Shown here in pieces: positions 54,796-64,000 of a DNA stretch of 64,000 nt. Numbering within the stretch: the first letter of the stretch is position 1; every line of letters starts with the position of its first letter. Source of the DNA: Nocardioides sp. Root190 (GTDB taxonomy: Bacteria; Actinomycetota; Actinomycetes; Propionibacteriales; Nocardioidaceae); assembly GCF_001428565.1 (NCBI RefSeq), contig NZ_LMIA01000001.1:62001-126000 (forward strand), in the 5' to 3' direction. The notes below the pieces were generated by a model. The model was given only the letters and a program-made list of their open reading frames with translations. It did no database searches and had not been told where the DNA came from. Both the position numbers and the translations under genes were made by a program.

Positions 54796-55641
54796 GTGGC
54801 ACAGCACATTCCCTCCGGGAGCATCGTCGTCGCTGCCGACGGCTCCAAGCACGCTGACCGGGCGCTCTGCTGGGCCGCGACCCAGGCCTCCCTCGAGCAC
54901 CGCCCTCTCGTCGTCCTCACCGCAGCCGAAGGCAACGCTCAGCGGATCAACCATGAGGCGGCACAACGCGCGTCCTCCTTGGTCACCCCGGGTACCGATG
55001 TGGTCGGCCTGGTCGCAGCAGATGATCCGCGCGCGGCACTGGTGGACCTCTCGACCGAGGCTCGCCTGCTGGTGATGGGATCCCGGGGGCGAGGGGCCGT
55101 ACGCAGCCTGGTGCTGGGCTCCGTCAGCGCCGCAGTGTGCAAGCTCGCTTCCTGTCCCGTCGTCGTGTGCCGTCCCCACGAGGACCATGCCGGACTGGGC
55201 GTTCTTGTGGGCGTGGACGGAACGCGCGAATCGCTCCCGATCATCGAGTTCGCCTTTGCCTTCGCCTCCCTGAACCAGTTGCCGCTCACGGTCGTGCACT
55301 GCGTCTGGGACGTGATCGCGGCCGTGGCCGGTCTACGCAACGTGTCGGTGAACGACGTCGACCTGGGAGCAGGCGACGAGGCACATGTCCTTCTCGCCGA
55401 GACTCTCGCTGGATTCGGGGAGAAGTATCCCGACGTCCCCACGACCCTGCGCGTCACGCACGGCCTGGTCGACGACGTACTGGGGGGCCGTTCCTCGGCA
55501 TGGGACCTGGTGGTCGTCGGTCGCCACCCGCCGGACACCGTCAACAGGCTGGTGACGGGTTCGATCGCCGTCGCGGTGGTCGAACGTGCCCACACCACGG
55601 CTGCCGTCGTGCCCGTGCCCGTCGGAGGGACGCCGAGATGA
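54796..55641 (+). CDS. Universal stress protein, two tandem UspA domains
   Basis: A 281-residue tandem UspA protein, paralogous to the preceding one. SIVVAADGSKHADRALCWAA opens domain 1, with the ATP loop MGSRGRGAVRSLVLGSVSAA. Domain 2 begins LGVLVGVDGTRESLP and ends GRHPPDTVNRLVTGSIAVAV. Domain 1 is shorter than usual, with a compressed segment after TAAEGNAQ. The GTG start at 54796 lies 11 bases after the previous gene. Its stop overlaps the flavodoxin start by ATGA, so all three are co-translated. Confidence 0.92.
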   Translation: MAQHIPSGSIVVAADGSKHADRALCWAATQASLEHRPLVVLTAAEGNAQRINHEAAQRASSLVTPGTDVVGLVAADDPRAALVDLSTEARLLVMGSRGRGAVRSLVLGSVSAAVCKLASCPVVVCRPHEDHAGLGVLVGVDGTRESLPIIEFAFAFASLNQLPLTVVHCVWDVIAAVAGLRNVSVNDVDLGAGDEAHVLLAETLAGFGEKYPDVPTTLRVTHGLVDDVLGGRSSAWDLVVVGRHPPDTVNRLVTGSIAVAVVERAHTTAAVVPVPVGGTPR

Positions 55642-56192
55642 AGGAGCCGGCTTCAGCTCTCGTCGTCTACGAGTCCATGTTCGACAACACTGCCCGCGTT
55701 GCGGAGGCGGTCGCCCGCGGGTTGCGGCGAGGTGGACTCGAGGCCCATGCGATCCCGGTGACGTCGCTCGCATCGACTGGGCCGTTCGCCGTCGATCTGC
55801 TCGTCGTGGGCGCGCCGACCCATGCCTTCTCCCTGAGCAGGGCCCGGACCCGCGAGGACGCCGTCCGCCAAGGAGCCCCCGAGAATCGTGCGAAGCTGGG
55901 GATGCGCGACTGGATCCCGGGCGCGACGCCGAAGCGCTTCGGGACGGAACGCCTCGTGGTCTTCGACACCCGCGTCGCTCGGGTACGACGACTCCCCTCA
56001 GCCGCCGGTGTCACCGCAGCCCGCCTGCTGCGGCGGCGCGGCTTTCGCCTTCTGCGCAAACCGGTCGCCTTCCTCGTCGAGGGCACGCCGGGACCGCTGT
56101 GCAAGGGCGAGCAGGAGCGCGCAGAGCGCTGGGGCCAGATGATGGGCGCCGCCTGTCGCGGCGAGATGGCCGAGCGAACCGGGCCCCAGTGA
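55638..56192 (+). CDS. Flavodoxin-like protein
   Basis: A 184-residue protein beginning SALVVYESMFDNTARVAEAV, the flavodoxin phosphate-binding loop (here YESMFDNT instead of the usual T-x-T-G-x-T). DLLVVGAPTHAFSLSRART is the isoalloxazine-side loop. It should bind FMN and transfer electrons, perhaps to partners under hypoxia. The first loop lacks one glycine seen in classical flavodoxins, as in FldA-like oxidoreductases of actinobacteria. It overlaps the stress gene by ATGA. Confidence 0.85.
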   Translation: MKEPASALVVYESMFDNTARVAEAVARGLRRGGLEAHAIPVTSLASTGPFAVDLLVVGAPTHAFSLSRARTREDAVRQGAPENRAKLGMRDWIPGATPKRFGTERLVVFDTRVARVRRLPSAAGVTAARLLRRRGFRLLRKPVAFLVEGTPGPLCKGEQERAERWGQMMGAACRGEMAERTGPQ

Positions 56193-56250
56193 CCACCTCG
56201 AGCGAGCCGGAGACAACGGGACCGGCAGGGCCGGAAGCCCCTTCGAACGG

Positions 56251-56265
56251 GTGACTCTCGTACCT
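56251..56265 (+). promoter_or_regulatory. Degenerate DosR-like box before the OsmC gene
   Basis: GTGACTCTCGTACCT partly matches the reverse form of the box (GACTTTCGGCCC), keeping GACT-TCG-CC. It lies about 40 bases upstream of the OsmC start; it is a weak candidate only. Confidence 0.25.
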
Positions 56266-56299
56266 GACCGTGGATGCGGCGGCGTCCTACCGTGATGAC

Positions 56300-56761
56300 A
56301 TGTCCAGTTCCCCTCTGACCTACCGAGTACGAGCCCACGCCCCTGCCCACGGTTCGGCGTCCGTCCGTGCCGGCTCCAGCGAGGTCGCCCTCGACGTCGA
56401 CTGGGGTCAGGCGCCCACGGGCGAACCCGGACCGGCCGAGCTCCTCGCGTCTGCCGTCGCCGCGTGCCTTCTCAAGAACCTCGCCCGAACCCGAGATCTC
56501 ATCGGCTTCGACTACGACGACGCCACGGTGGAGGTCATCGCTCGCCGACAAGACAGTCCTCCTCGCTTCGTCGATGTCAGTTATTCCCTCGTCCTGAGCA
56601 CTGCCGAGTCACCGCATCGGCTCGAGCTGGTGCATCGGAACCTGCGCAAATTCGGCACGGTCTACAACACACTCGCGGCGGTGTGTGACGTCCACGGCGA
56701 GCTCTCCGCCCGCGTTGCGACGCGTCACGTCCACTGTCTCTCGCAGGATGGGGAAGACTGA
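56300..56761 (+). CDS. OsmC/Ohr-family peroxide-reductase-like protein
   Basis: A 153-residue protein of the OsmC family with the two redox cysteines in SAVAACLLKNLAR and LAAVCDVHGELS, used to reduce organic peroxides. PTGEPGPAELLASAVAAC is the conserved pre-Cys helix. ATG 56300 is preferred; a GTG at 56270 would add ten residues. It follows the flavodoxin gene by 107 bases and converges on the arc operon. Confidence 0.88.
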   Translation: MSSSPLTYRVRAHAPAHGSASVRAGSSEVALDVDWGQAPTGEPGPAELLASAVAACLLKNLARTRDLIGFDYDDATVEVIARRQDSPPRFVDVSYSLVLSTAESPHRLELVHRNLRKFGTVYNTLAAVCDVHGELSARVATRHVHCLSQDGED

Positions 56762-56777
56762 ACCCGGAACACTCGCA

Positions 56778-57713
56778 CTAGGGGTGCTGGCGCGGTTCGT
56801 AGGTCCCGGACGGCGTCACGATCGTGCCGGCGACACCGGCGAGGATCGACTCGACGTCATCCAGCGCACCGATGGCTGCCGTCCCGCCCGTCAGCTCGAC
56901 GAAGCGACAGGCAGCGTCGACCTTCGGGCCCATCGACCCGGCCGGCAGGTCCAGGGCGCGCAGACCCGACGGCGTCTCGTTCCGGATCTCGGTCTGCCCC
57001 GGCTCGTTGAAGTCACGCATGACAGCAGGCACATCGGTCAGGACGAGTAGCAGGTCGGCATCGAGCGCCTCGGCCAGCACAGCACTGGTGAGGTCCTTGT
57101 CGACGACGGCCTCGACCCCGCGCAGGTCCCCGCCGCCGTCGCGGATCACCGGAACGCCACCGCCGCCGGCACACACGACGATCGCACCGCTCTCGAGCAG
57201 TCGTCTGATCAGGGGCGTCTCGACGACCCGCTGCGGTCGGGGCGAGCCCACCACACGACGCCACCCGTCGCCGTCGGGTCGCACGGTCCACCCCCGCTGC
57301 TCGGCGAGTCGTCCTGCCTCCTCGCGCCCGTACATCTCGCCGACGAACTTCGTGGGGTTCTCGAAGGCGGGGTCAGCGGCCTCGACGAGGGTCTGGTTGA
57401 TGATCGCCGCCACCTGTCGGCCCTGAACGGCGTTCTCCAGCGCCTGCAGGAGCCAGTAGCCGATCATGCCCTGGGTCTGCGCGCCCAGCACGTCGAAGGG
57501 GTACGGCGTGCTCAGGTGTGGATCGGACGCACTCTGCAGGGCCAGCACCCCGACCTGGGGGCCGTTGCCGTGCGTCACCACGAGCTCGTGCTCTGCCGCC
57601 AAGGGCGCAAGAGCCGCGACCGCGCGTCGTACGTTCGTCTCCTGGACGCTGGCGTCCGGCTTCTGCCCGCGCTGGAGCAGTGCATTGCCTCCCAGGGCAG
57701 CGACGATGCGCAC
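56778..57713 (-). CDS. arcC: Carbamate kinase
   Basis: A 311-residue kinase that makes ATP from carbamoyl phosphate and ADP, the energy-yielding last step of the arginine deiminase pathway. RIVAALGGNALLQRGQ, VVTHGNGPQVGVLALQ and AVVDKDLTSAVLAEAL are classic family blocks. The GTG start at 57713 lies one base after the arcB stop. It is last in arcA-arcB-arcC, converging on the OsmC gene. Confidence 0.96.
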   Translation of the reverse strand: MRIVAALGGNALLQRGQKPDASVQETNVRRAVAALAPLAAEHELVVTHGNGPQVGVLALQSASDPHLSTPYPFDVLGAQTQGMIGYWLLQALENAVQGRQVAAIINQTLVEAADPAFENPTKFVGEMYGREEAGRLAEQRGWTVRPDGDGWRRVVGSPRPQRVVETPLIRRLLESGAIVVCAGGGGVPVIRDGGGDLRGVEAVVDKDLTSAVLAEALDADLLLVLTDVPAVMRDFNEPGQTEIRNETPSGLRALDLPAGSMGPKVDAACRFVELTGGTAAIGALDDVESILAGVAGTIVTPSGTYEPRQHP

Positions 57714-57714
57714 C

Positions 57715-58716
57715 TCAGCCCCCCAAGGTCGCGACGAGCACGGCCTTGATGGTGTGCATGCGGTTCTCGGCCTGGTCGAAGACGATCGAATGGCGCGACT
57801 CGAACACCTCGTCGGTGACCTCGAGCGCGTCCATGCCGGTCTGCTGGAAGAGCTCCTCGCCCACCTCGGTGTGGCGGTCATGGAAACCGGGGAGGCAGTG
57901 CATGAACCTCACCTTCGCATTTCCGGTGGCCCGGACCACGTCCATCGTGACCTGGTAGTCCCGCAGCAGCTCGATCCGATCGAGCCATCGCTCCTTCGGC
58001 TCGCCCATCGACACCCACACGTCGGTGTAGAGGAAGTCGACGCCGGCGACGCCCTCGGCGACGTCCTCGGTCTGGAGCATGCGAGCTCCGGTCTCCTCCG
58101 CGATGGCGTGCGCCTTGGCGGCGACGTCGTCGTGGTTCCAGAGCTCTCGCGGGGCGACGATCCGGACGTCCATCCCCATCATTGCGCCAGCGATCAGCAG
58201 CGAGTTGCCCACGTTGTTGCGTGCGTCGCCGAGGTAGGCGAAGGCGATTTCCTCGTCGTGCTTCCCGGCGTGCTCGCGCATCGTGAGCATGTCGCAGAGC
58301 ATCTGGGTGGGGTGCCACTCGTCCGTCAGCCCGTTCCACACGGGGACGCCCGCGTGCGCGGCGAGTGTCTCGACGTTCGCCTGGCTCGACCCGCGGTACT
58401 CGATGCCGTCGTACATCCGGCCGAGGACACGGGCGGTGTCTTCCATCGACTCCTTGTGACCGATCTGCGAGCCGGCCGGGTCCAGGTACGTGACCCGGGC
58501 GCCCTGGTCGAACGCCGCGACCTCGAAGGCGCAGCGGGTGCGGGTCGAGGTCTTCTCGAAGATGAGAGCGATGTTCTTCCGGCTCAGCCGCGGTTGCTCC
58601 GAGCCGGCGTACTTCGCCAGCTTGAGCTCGGCCGCGAGGTCGAGCAGGAAGCGCCACTCCTTCGGCGTGAAGTCGATCTCCTTGACGAAGCTGCGGTTGC
58701 GGAGGTTGAAGGCCAT
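57715..58716 (-). CDS. arcB: Ornithine carbamoyltransferase (catabolic type)
   Basis: A 333-residue enzyme converting citrulline and phosphate to ornithine and carbamoyl phosphate in this pathway. The carbamoyl-phosphate site is [15 protein letters not shown] and the ornithine site [26 protein letters not shown] and [18 protein letters not shown] are further family blocks. It sits between arcA (3-base gap) and arcC (one-base gap), which identifies it as the catabolic form rather than ArgF. Confidence 0.96.
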   Translation of the reverse strand: MAFNLRNRSFVKEIDFTPKEWRFLLDLAAELKLAKYAGSEQPRLSRKNIALIFEKTSTRTRCAFEVAAFDQGARVTYLDPAGSQIGHKESMEDTARVLGRMYDGIEYRGSSQANVETLAAHAGVPVWNGLTDEWHPTQMLCDMLTMREHAGKHDEEIAFAYLGDARNNVGNSLLIAGAMMGMDVRIVAPRELWNHDDVAAKAHAIAEETGARMLQTEDVAEGVAGVDFLYTDVWVSMGEPKERWLDRIELLRDYQVTMDVVRATGNAKVRFMHCLPGFHDRHTEVGEELFQQTGMDALEVTDEVFESRHSIVFDQAENRMHTIKAVLVATLGG

Positions 58717-58719
58717 GCC

Positions 58720-59943
58720 TCAGATCCCGTCCCGCTCGACGGGGCACGTCATGCAGCGTGGGCCGCCGCGTCCACGTCCGAGCTCGCTGCCCTCGATCGT
58801 GACGACCTCGACCCCGTGCTTGCGCAGGTGCGTGTTCGTCGTGACGTTCCGCTCGTAGGCCAGCACCACGCCGGGGCGGACGGCCAGGACGTTGCACCCG
58901 TCGTCCCACTGCTCCCGCTCGGCGGCACGCACGTCCTGGGTCGGTGTCAGCACCGTGATGCGATCCAGGCCGAGGGCGGCCGCGATCGTCTCGTGCATAC
59001 CTTCGGCGGGATGCGCGGTGACGCGCAGGTCCTGCTCGTCGGCCCCGGGCTCGATGGTGTACGACGGCAGCATCCCCAGCCCGGCGTACTGGGTGAAGGT
59101 GTGGTCGTCGACCATCGTCATCACGGTGTCCAGGTGCATGAAGGCCCGCTTCTGCGGCATGGACAGCGCTACGATCCGCTGTGCGCTGCCGGAGGCGAAG
59201 AGCCGTCGAGCCAGCCGCTCGACACCCTGCGGTGTGGTGCGCTCACTCATCCCGACCAGGACGGCACCCCGCCCGAGCACGAGGATGTCCCCACCCTCGG
59301 TGGTGGCGGCTCCGCCTGAAGATCCCTCGGCCCACCAACGGAAGTCCTCCCCGCCGAAGTGGGGGTGCCAGCGGTAGATGGCCTCGTAGTGCACCGTCTC
59401 GCGCATGCGAGCCCGCTTGCGCATGGAGTTCACCGACACCCCGTCGAAGATCCACGCCGACGTGTCACGGGTGAAGAGGTGGTTGGGAAGCGGTGGGAGC
59501 AGCAGGTCGTCGACCGCCAGCGCCTTGATCAGCACCGAGCCCGGCTCCGGGATCCGTTCGAGCAGCTCCCCCTTGGTCATCCCGCCGATCAGGTGGGCCG
59601 TGAGCTCCTCCGCGGGCAAGGACGAGAACAGGTCGAACATCGCATCGACCGCCGTAGGTCCGTAGACCCGCTCGTCCAGCGTTCCCTCGAGGACGTGCTT
59701 CCTGGCCTCCGGCACGGCGAGGGTCTCGGAGAGCAACTGGTCCAGCAGGTGCACCTGCACTCCCTGGTCGCGAAGGGCCTCCGCGAAGGCGTCGTGCTCC
59801 TGCTTGGCGCGCTTGACCCAGAGCACGTCGTCGAACAGGTAGTCATCCTTGTTGGTCGGTGTCAGGCGCTTCAGCTCCAGGCCGGGTCGGTGCAGGATCG
59901 CCTGCCTCAACCTGCCCACCTCGGAGTCGACATGCAGCTTCAT
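58720..59943 (-). CDS. arcA: Arginine deiminase
   Basis: A 407-residue enzyme that hydrolyses arginine to citrulline and ammonia. The N-terminus [18 protein letters not shown], the guanidinium-site FTRDTSAWI and [10 protein letters not shown], and the catalytic Cys in [12 protein letters not shown] near the C-terminus are all present (Cys of GGPRCMT). GAGGAAACGACC precedes ATG 59943. It leads the arcABC operon behind a DosR-like box, so arginine fermentation is probably switched on with the hypoxic response. Confidence 0.97.
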   Translation of the reverse strand: MKLHVDSEVGRLRQAILHRPGLELKRLTPTNKDDYLFDDVLWVKRAKQEHDAFAEALRDQGVQVHLLDQLLSETLAVPEARKHVLEGTLDERVYGPTAVDAMFDLFSSLPAEELTAHLIGGMTKGELLERIPEPGSVLIKALAVDDLLLPPLPNHLFTRDTSAWIFDGVSVNSMRKRARMRETVHYEAIYRWHPHFGGEDFRWWAEGSSGGAATTEGGDILVLGRGAVLVGMSERTTPQGVERLARRLFASGSAQRIVALSMPQKRAFMHLDTVMTMVDDHTFTQYAGLGMLPSYTIEPGADEQDLRVTAHPAEGMHETIAAALGLDRITVLTPTQDVRAAEREQWDDGCNVLAVRPGVVLAYERNVTTNTHLRKHGVEVVTIEGSELGRGRGGPRCMTCPVERDGI

Positions 59944-59963
59944 GGTCGTTTCCTCGCTCGTCA

Positions 59964-59979
59964 TCACCTCTCGATCGTC
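59964..59979 (-). promoter_or_regulatory. Conserved promoter-downstream element of arcA
   Basis: The minus strand reads GACGATCGAGAGGTGA, 15/16 identical to the element at 43691-43706 and at nearly the same distance (24 bases) from its DosR-like box. It may include the -10 element. Confidence 0.45.
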
Positions 59980-60003
59980 GGGCGCCGGGCGCCGGAGAGA
60001 AGA

Positions 60004-60017
60004 GGGTCCTAGGTCCC
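60004..60017 (-). promoter_or_regulatory. DosR-like box upstream of arcA
   Basis: GGGTCCTAGGTCCC (consensus except for a T). It lies in the divergent region between arcA and the ArcD-like gene. A second partial copy, GGTCCTAGCCC, is at 60072-60082 close to the ArcD-like start and may instead be its -10 region (TAGCCC). Confidence 0.6.
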
Positions 60018-60098
60018 GGGCGGAGGGGAACATCGGCACCTCTCCCGAGGGGCGCTGCAGTGGTTCGGTGAGGTCCTAGCCCGAGAAAGGGGCCTCCC

Positions 60099-61640
60099 AT
60101 GACCACCTCCCAGAAGGCAGCACGTCTGATAGCCGGCAAGCCGGCGCCGACGGCAGAGCGCGAGTCGCGCTTCCGCTTCCCCAGCGCGTTCACCGTGCTG
60201 TTCGGGGTCACCGTCGCGGTGTGGCTGCTGACCTTCGTCGTCCCGACCGGGGTGTACGAGACCGACGCCGACACCGGCCGTCCCGTGCCGGGAACCTATG
60301 GCGGCACGGACACCGGCCTCTCCTTCGGGGACCGGCTGATGGAGCTCTTCCTTGCGCCGGTCAACGGTCTCTACGGCGTCATCAACCCGGAGGGCAGGAT
60401 CGGCCCCTACGAGTCGGGTGAGCTGTACGGCGCAGCCGGCGTCTTCCTCTTCGTCATCGCCATCGGGGTGTTCATCACGATGGCGATGAAGACGGGCGCC
60501 ATCGATAACGGCGTGGCGCGGGTCGCGCAGCGGATGAGCACGCGAGGCACGGCGCTGATCGCGGTGTTGATGGTGCTCTTCTCGATCGGCGGCACGACGG
60601 AGGGCATGGCGGAGGAGACCCTGGGCTTCTATGCCCTGGTGATCCCCCTGATGCTCGCACTGGGCTACGACCGCATGGTGGCCGCCGCGACCATCCTGGT
60701 GGGAGCGGGGATCGGGGTGCTGGCATCGACGGTGAACCCGTTCGCGACGGGCGTCGCCTCGGACTCCGCGGGCATCTCGATCGGCGACGGCATCGCCTTC
60801 CGCTTCGCGATGTACCTCGTGCTCGTCCCGGTCGCAGTGTGGTGGGTCCTGCGCTACGCGCGCCGCGTGAAGGCCGACCCCTCCCGCTCCCTGGCTGCAG
60901 ACGTGGCCGGTGACGACGAGATGCGCGCCCACGGGCTGCGCGACGCCGTCCGGCTGACGGGTCGCGAGAAGACTGTCCTCGGCATCGTCGGCGTGACCTT
61001 CGCGTTCATGATCTTCGCGATCGTCCCGTGGGCACAGGTGGTCAACGGGCCCGAGGCCGCGAGCTTCGCCTGGCAGCTCGACTGGTACTTCCCCGAGCTG
61101 GCCGCGCTGTTCCTGGTGATGGCACTGGTGGTGGGCCTGGTCGGCGGACTCGGCGAGAAGGGCGTCACCGATGCCGTCGTCCGCGGCGCCGGCGACTTCA
61201 TCGGAGTCGGCCTCATCATCGTGCTGGCGCGTGGCGTCACCGTCATCATGAACAACTCCGAGATCACCGGAACGGTCCTGCACGCGATGGAGAACACGGT
61301 GGACGGAACGTCCTCCGGTGTCTTCGGTGCACTCATGTTCCTGATCAACGTCCCCCTGGCCCTCCTCGTTCCCTCGACGTCCGGGCATGCGGCACTCGCC
61401 ATGCCGATCCTCGCGCCTCTCGCGGACTTCGCCGGGGTGGAGCGGGCGATGGTGGTCACCGCCTTCCAGTCCGCGTCCGGCGTGGTCAACCTGATCACCC
61501 CCACCTCGGCGGTGGTGATGGGCGGGCTCGCGCTGGCCAAGGTCCGCTACGACCAGTACCTGCGGTTCGTCCTGCCGCTCGTCGGAATCCTGTTGGTGCT
61601 GGGCACGGCGTTCGTCGCAGCCGGCGCCGCTCTCTCCTAG
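60099..61640 (+). CDS. YfcC/ArcD-like basic amino-acid carrier
   Basis: A 513-residue transporter with about 12 helices of the YfcC/DcuC-like family. [20 protein letters not shown] and [14 protein letters not shown] form the family-typical start. [20 protein letters not shown] and [21 protein letters not shown] are core blocks. Its position divergent to arcABC suggests arginine uptake or arginine-ornithine exchange, replacing the classical ArcD. AAAGGGGCC is the only ribosome-site-like sequence before ATG 60099. Confidence 0.88.
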   Translation: MTTSQKAARLIAGKPAPTAERESRFRFPSAFTVLFGVTVAVWLLTFVVPTGVYETDADTGRPVPGTYGGTDTGLSFGDRLMELFLAPVNGLYGVINPEGRIGPYESGELYGAAGVFLFVIAIGVFITMAMKTGAIDNGVARVAQRMSTRGTALIAVLMVLFSIGGTTEGMAEETLGFYALVIPLMLALGYDRMVAAATILVGAGIGVLASTVNPFATGVASDSAGISIGDGIAFRFAMYLVLVPVAVWWVLRYARRVKADPSRSLAADVAGDDEMRAHGLRDAVRLTGREKTVLGIVGVTFAFMIFAIVPWAQVVNGPEAASFAWQLDWYFPELAALFLVMALVVGLVGGLGEKGVTDAVVRGAGDFIGVGLIIVLARGVTVIMNNSEITGTVLHAMENTVDGTSSGVFGALMFLINVPLALLVPSTSGHAALAMPILAPLADFAGVERAMVVTAFQSASGVVNLITPTSAVVMGGLALAKVRYDQYLRFVLPLVGILLVLGTAFVAAGAALS

Positions 61641-61659
61641 TGGCACATGGACAGTCGAG

Positions 61660-62571
61660 ATGACCCTCGCGTCGGAGCCCGTGGTAGGCATCCGTGGTCT
61701 CGTGAAGACGTTCGGATCCTTCAGAGCGCTGGACGGCCTCGACCTGACCGTCCGGCGCGGGGAGGTCCACGGGTTCCTCGGACCCAACGGCGCCGGCAAG
61801 TCGACGGCGATCCGGGTCCTGCTCGGGCTGCTGCGCAAGGACGAGGGCGACCTGATGCTGCTGGGCGGCGACCCGTGGGCGGAGGCGACGGCACTCCACC
61901 GCCGACTCGCCTACGTCCCGGGCGACGTCAGCCTGTGGCCGAACCTCACCGGCGGCGAGACCATCGACCTGCTGCTGCGCATGCGTGGGGTCGATCCCGC
62001 TCGATCACGCCGCGACGACCTGGTCGAGCGGTTCGGGCTCGACCCCACCAAGCGTGGTCGCGCCTATTCCAAGGGCAACCGGCAGAAGGTGGCGTTGGTC
62101 GCGGCCTTCGCGGCCGACTGCGAGCTCCTCGTCCTCGACGAGCCCACCTCCGGGCTCGACCCGCTCATGGAGCAGCTGTTCAACGAGTGCCTCGCTGAGC
62201 ACACCGCCCGCGGCGCCACGGTGCTGCTCTCCAGCCACATCCTCAGCGAGGTCGAGCGCATCGCGGACCGCGTCACCATCATCCGTGACGGTCGCGTGGT
62301 CGAGTCGGGCGACCTGGCGGCGCTGCGCCACCTCCAGCGCACGAGGATCACCGCCCGTGTCAGTGGGCAGGTCCCTGACCTCTCGGCACTTCCAGGGGTG
62401 CACGACCTCTCCGTAGACGGGACCGAGATCACCTGCACCGTGGAGCAGGAGATGATCTCCAAGCTCCTGGAAGGACTCGCCGTGTGTGGGGTGGAGTCGC
62501 TGGTCAGCGGACCACCCACGCTGGAGGAGCTCTTCCTCGGCGCCTACCGCGGCTCGGACGAGTCCCGATGA
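61660..62571 (+). CDS. ABC exporter ATP-binding protein
   Basis: A 303-residue ATPase. Walker [19 protein letters not shown], the Q-loop, the signature region [16 protein letters not shown] (SKGNRQ replaces LSGGQ), Walker [15 protein letters not shown] and the switch His in [14 protein letters not shown] are present. The modified signature is common in the DrrA-like exporters of actinobacteria. The extra C-terminal domain after residue 215 is also typical. It overlaps the permease gene by ATGA. Confidence 0.93.
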   Translation: MTLASEPVVGIRGLVKTFGSFRALDGLDLTVRRGEVHGFLGPNGAGKSTAIRVLLGLLRKDEGDLMLLGGDPWAEATALHRRLAYVPGDVSLWPNLTGGETIDLLLRMRGVDPARSRRDDLVERFGLDPTKRGRAYSKGNRQKVALVAAFAADCELLVLDEPTSGLDPLMEQLFNECLAEHTARGATVLLSSHILSEVERIADRVTIIRDGRVVESGDLAALRHLQRTRITARVSGQVPDLSALPGVHDLSVDGTEITCTVEQEMISKLLEGLAVCGVESLVSGPPTLEELFLGAYRGSDESR

Positions 62572-64000
62572 CCCGCCCAACGGGGCGGGCGCTGACGATC
62601 GACGGCCCCACCGCAGGAACCCTTCTGCTGATGCGGCTGGCACTGCGACGGGACCATCTCTTCGCGCCGCTGTGGATGGCCGCCCTGCTGCTCGTGTGCT
62701 GGGCGTCCGCCGCGGCCACGCCGGGCCTCTACCCCGACGAAGGCGTGCGGGTCCGAGCGGCTGAGGCACTCAACGCGAGCCCGGCGATCGTGGCGCTCTA
62801 CGGTCCGGTGCTCGACACCAGCAGCGTGGGCGAGCTCGCGATGACCAAGATGACCGTGCTCTACGCGGTCTTCGTCTCCGTCCTCTTCATCGCCCTCGTC
62901 CGTCGGCACACGCGCGTCGAGGAGGAGAGCGGACGCAGCGATCTCGTCGCCTCAGCCGGCGTCGGTCGCTACGCGCCGCTGGCAGCCGGTGTGCTGGAGG
63001 GCTGCCTGCTCGCCGCGATCCTCGGTGTCCTGACCGCAGCTGCGAACACCGTCGGCGGGCTGGCCCCAGGGGATCGATCGTCTTCGGTGGCGTGTGGGCA
63101 GGCACTGCGCTGGTGGCCGTCGGGGTCGGCGCCGTCACCGCCCAGCTCGCGGCGAGCGCCAGGACGTGCGCGGCGTACGCCGCCGCCACCGTGGGCGCCT
63201 TCTTCGTGCTCCGCGCCGTCGGTGACACCGGCCCGGACTGGGTCAGCTGGCTCTCGCCGCTGGGCTGGAACACCCAGGTGAGCTCCTACTCGGGGCCGCG
63301 CTGGTGGCTGCTCCTCCTCTACCCGCTGCTCGGCGCAGCCCTGCTCACCGTGGCGTGGTCGCTGCGCACGCGACGCGACCTGGCCGCTGGCCTGGTCGTC
63401 GCCCGCGCCGGCCCGGCGACCGGCTCACCGCGGCTCGAGGGAGCCATCTCCCTGGCGCTCCGGGTGCACGCGACATCGCTCGTCCTGTGGACCGTCGCCT
63501 GCGCCACCCTGGGTGCTCTGTTCGGCATGATCACCCCCGGGATCGGCGACCTGCTCGACTCCACGCCCGCCCGGGCCGTCATCGACCAGCTGGGCGGTGC
63601 ACTGGTGGCGGCGATCCTCTCGGTCATGGCGGTGGTGGTCACCTACTTCGCATCCACCGTCATCAACCATGCTGGCTCCGACGAGGACCGAGGACGCGCG
63701 GAGATGGTGCTGTCGACCGCGGTGAGCCGCGCTCGCTGGTTCCTGGCGACGATGACCCTCGCGCTTGTCGGCACCGGCTGGCTGCTCTCGGTCACGGGTG
63801 CGTCGATGTGGGCAGGGTACGTCGTCGCCGGCGGTCCTGGCGTCGGCAACATCTGGGTGGCGGCACTCGGCTGGGCGCCCGCGGTCTGGGTCGTCGTGGG
63901 CCTGTCGGGTCTCGGCCTCGCTGTCCGCCCGGCCGCAGCGGCCGCCGCGTGGGCATGGCCCGCTGGCTTCCTGGCCCTCACGCTGCTCGTGGACCTGCTC
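62568..64000 (+). pseudogene. ABC exporter permease, frameshifted and cut by the window edge
   Basis: A two-module membrane permease. Frame 1 from ATG 62568 encodes a first stretch with LRRDHLFAPLWMAALLLV and TVLYAVFVSVLFIALVRRHT up to about residue 168 (GGLAP), then degenerates. In a shifted frame from 63071, coding resumes (SIVFGGVWAGTALVAVGV, then LSPLGWNTQVSSYSG) to the window end without a stop. One G is missing in the run at 63069-63072: CCA GGG GGA TCG ATC would restore the frame. The product resembles permeases of polyketide or peptide exporters. Either the gene is broken or this is a sequencing error. Confidence 0.8.

Noticed and set aside
60072-60082. Second DosR-like half-box near the ArcD-like start
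   Set aside because: It lies only about 20 bases before the start codon and overlaps a plausible -10 element; the match covers only one arm.

Overview
The window is chromosomal DNA of very high G+C content with GTG/ATG starts, frequent 4-base ATGA/GTGA gene overlaps, candidate TANNNT -10 elements such as TAGCGT and TAGGGT, and a DosS/DosR-like (DevSR) pair. Together these point to an actinobacterium, most likely a Nocardioides-like member of the Propionibacteriales. That placement is an inference from gene content; no rRNA or tRNA gene was found to anchor it.

Positions 1-23923 form an extracellular polysaccharide island. It holds a Wzy-type polymerase fused to a Wzz-like tail, a CDP-alcohol phosphotransferase, GT2 and split Alg13/Alg14-type glycosyltransferases, a polyprenyl-phosphate sugar transferase, a Wzx-type flippase, a Wzz protein with a degenerate tyrosine-kinase tail, a sulfotransferase, a methyltransferase, a kinase-fold protein, a secreted glycosidase, a secreted LamG-like protein and a giant PKD/propeller protein. 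A histidine kinase/response regulator pair (19215-21436) and a third regulator (94-792) are embedded in it. Five intergenic regions of this island carry copies of a CAATTTGTGGG-like element, suggesting a shared regulon.

Positions 23917-31445 hold a DUF6629 membrane protein, an operon of three small lipoproteins, and two large LuxR-family ATPase regulators (LAL type) in tandem. A related palindrome lies upstream of the DUF6629/lipoprotein pair and upstream of one LAL gene.

Positions 31638-35013 look like a thiol or metal stress locus: an AhpD-like protein, an MMPL transporter, a DUF302 protein and a CsoR/CstR-family repressor, with two 16-bp operators between the divergent MMPL and DUF302 genes. 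Positions 35249-40285 contain two GAF-ANTAR proteins, an atypical LuxR regulator, a flavin-fold protein, a CGNR regulator, a monooxygenase-type protein and an alpha/beta hydrolase.

Positions 40514-61640 are a compact hypoxia/dormancy island of the DosR type: an acetyl-CoA synthetase/GNAT fusion, two pyridoxamine-oxidase-fold proteins, a GAF histidine kinase (DosS-like), a NarL-type regulator (DosR-like), an Acg-type nitroreductase, cydA-cydB-cydCD, two tandem-domain universal stress proteins, a flavodoxin-like protein, an OsmC protein, and arcA-arcB-arcC with a divergent ArcD-like carrier. Six near-identical 14-bp boxes (consensus GGGYCSAARGTCCC) sit in the intergenic regions and at the end of cydCD, next to most of these units. 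The genes together suggest high-affinity oxygen respiration, ATP from arginine, and protein and redox maintenance when oxygen falls.

The right end (61660-64000) is an ABC exporter whose permease gene is interrupted by a one-base frameshift at about 63070 and runs off the window. No gap between genes exceeds 300 bases. No insertion sequence, CRISPR array or RNA gene was recognised.
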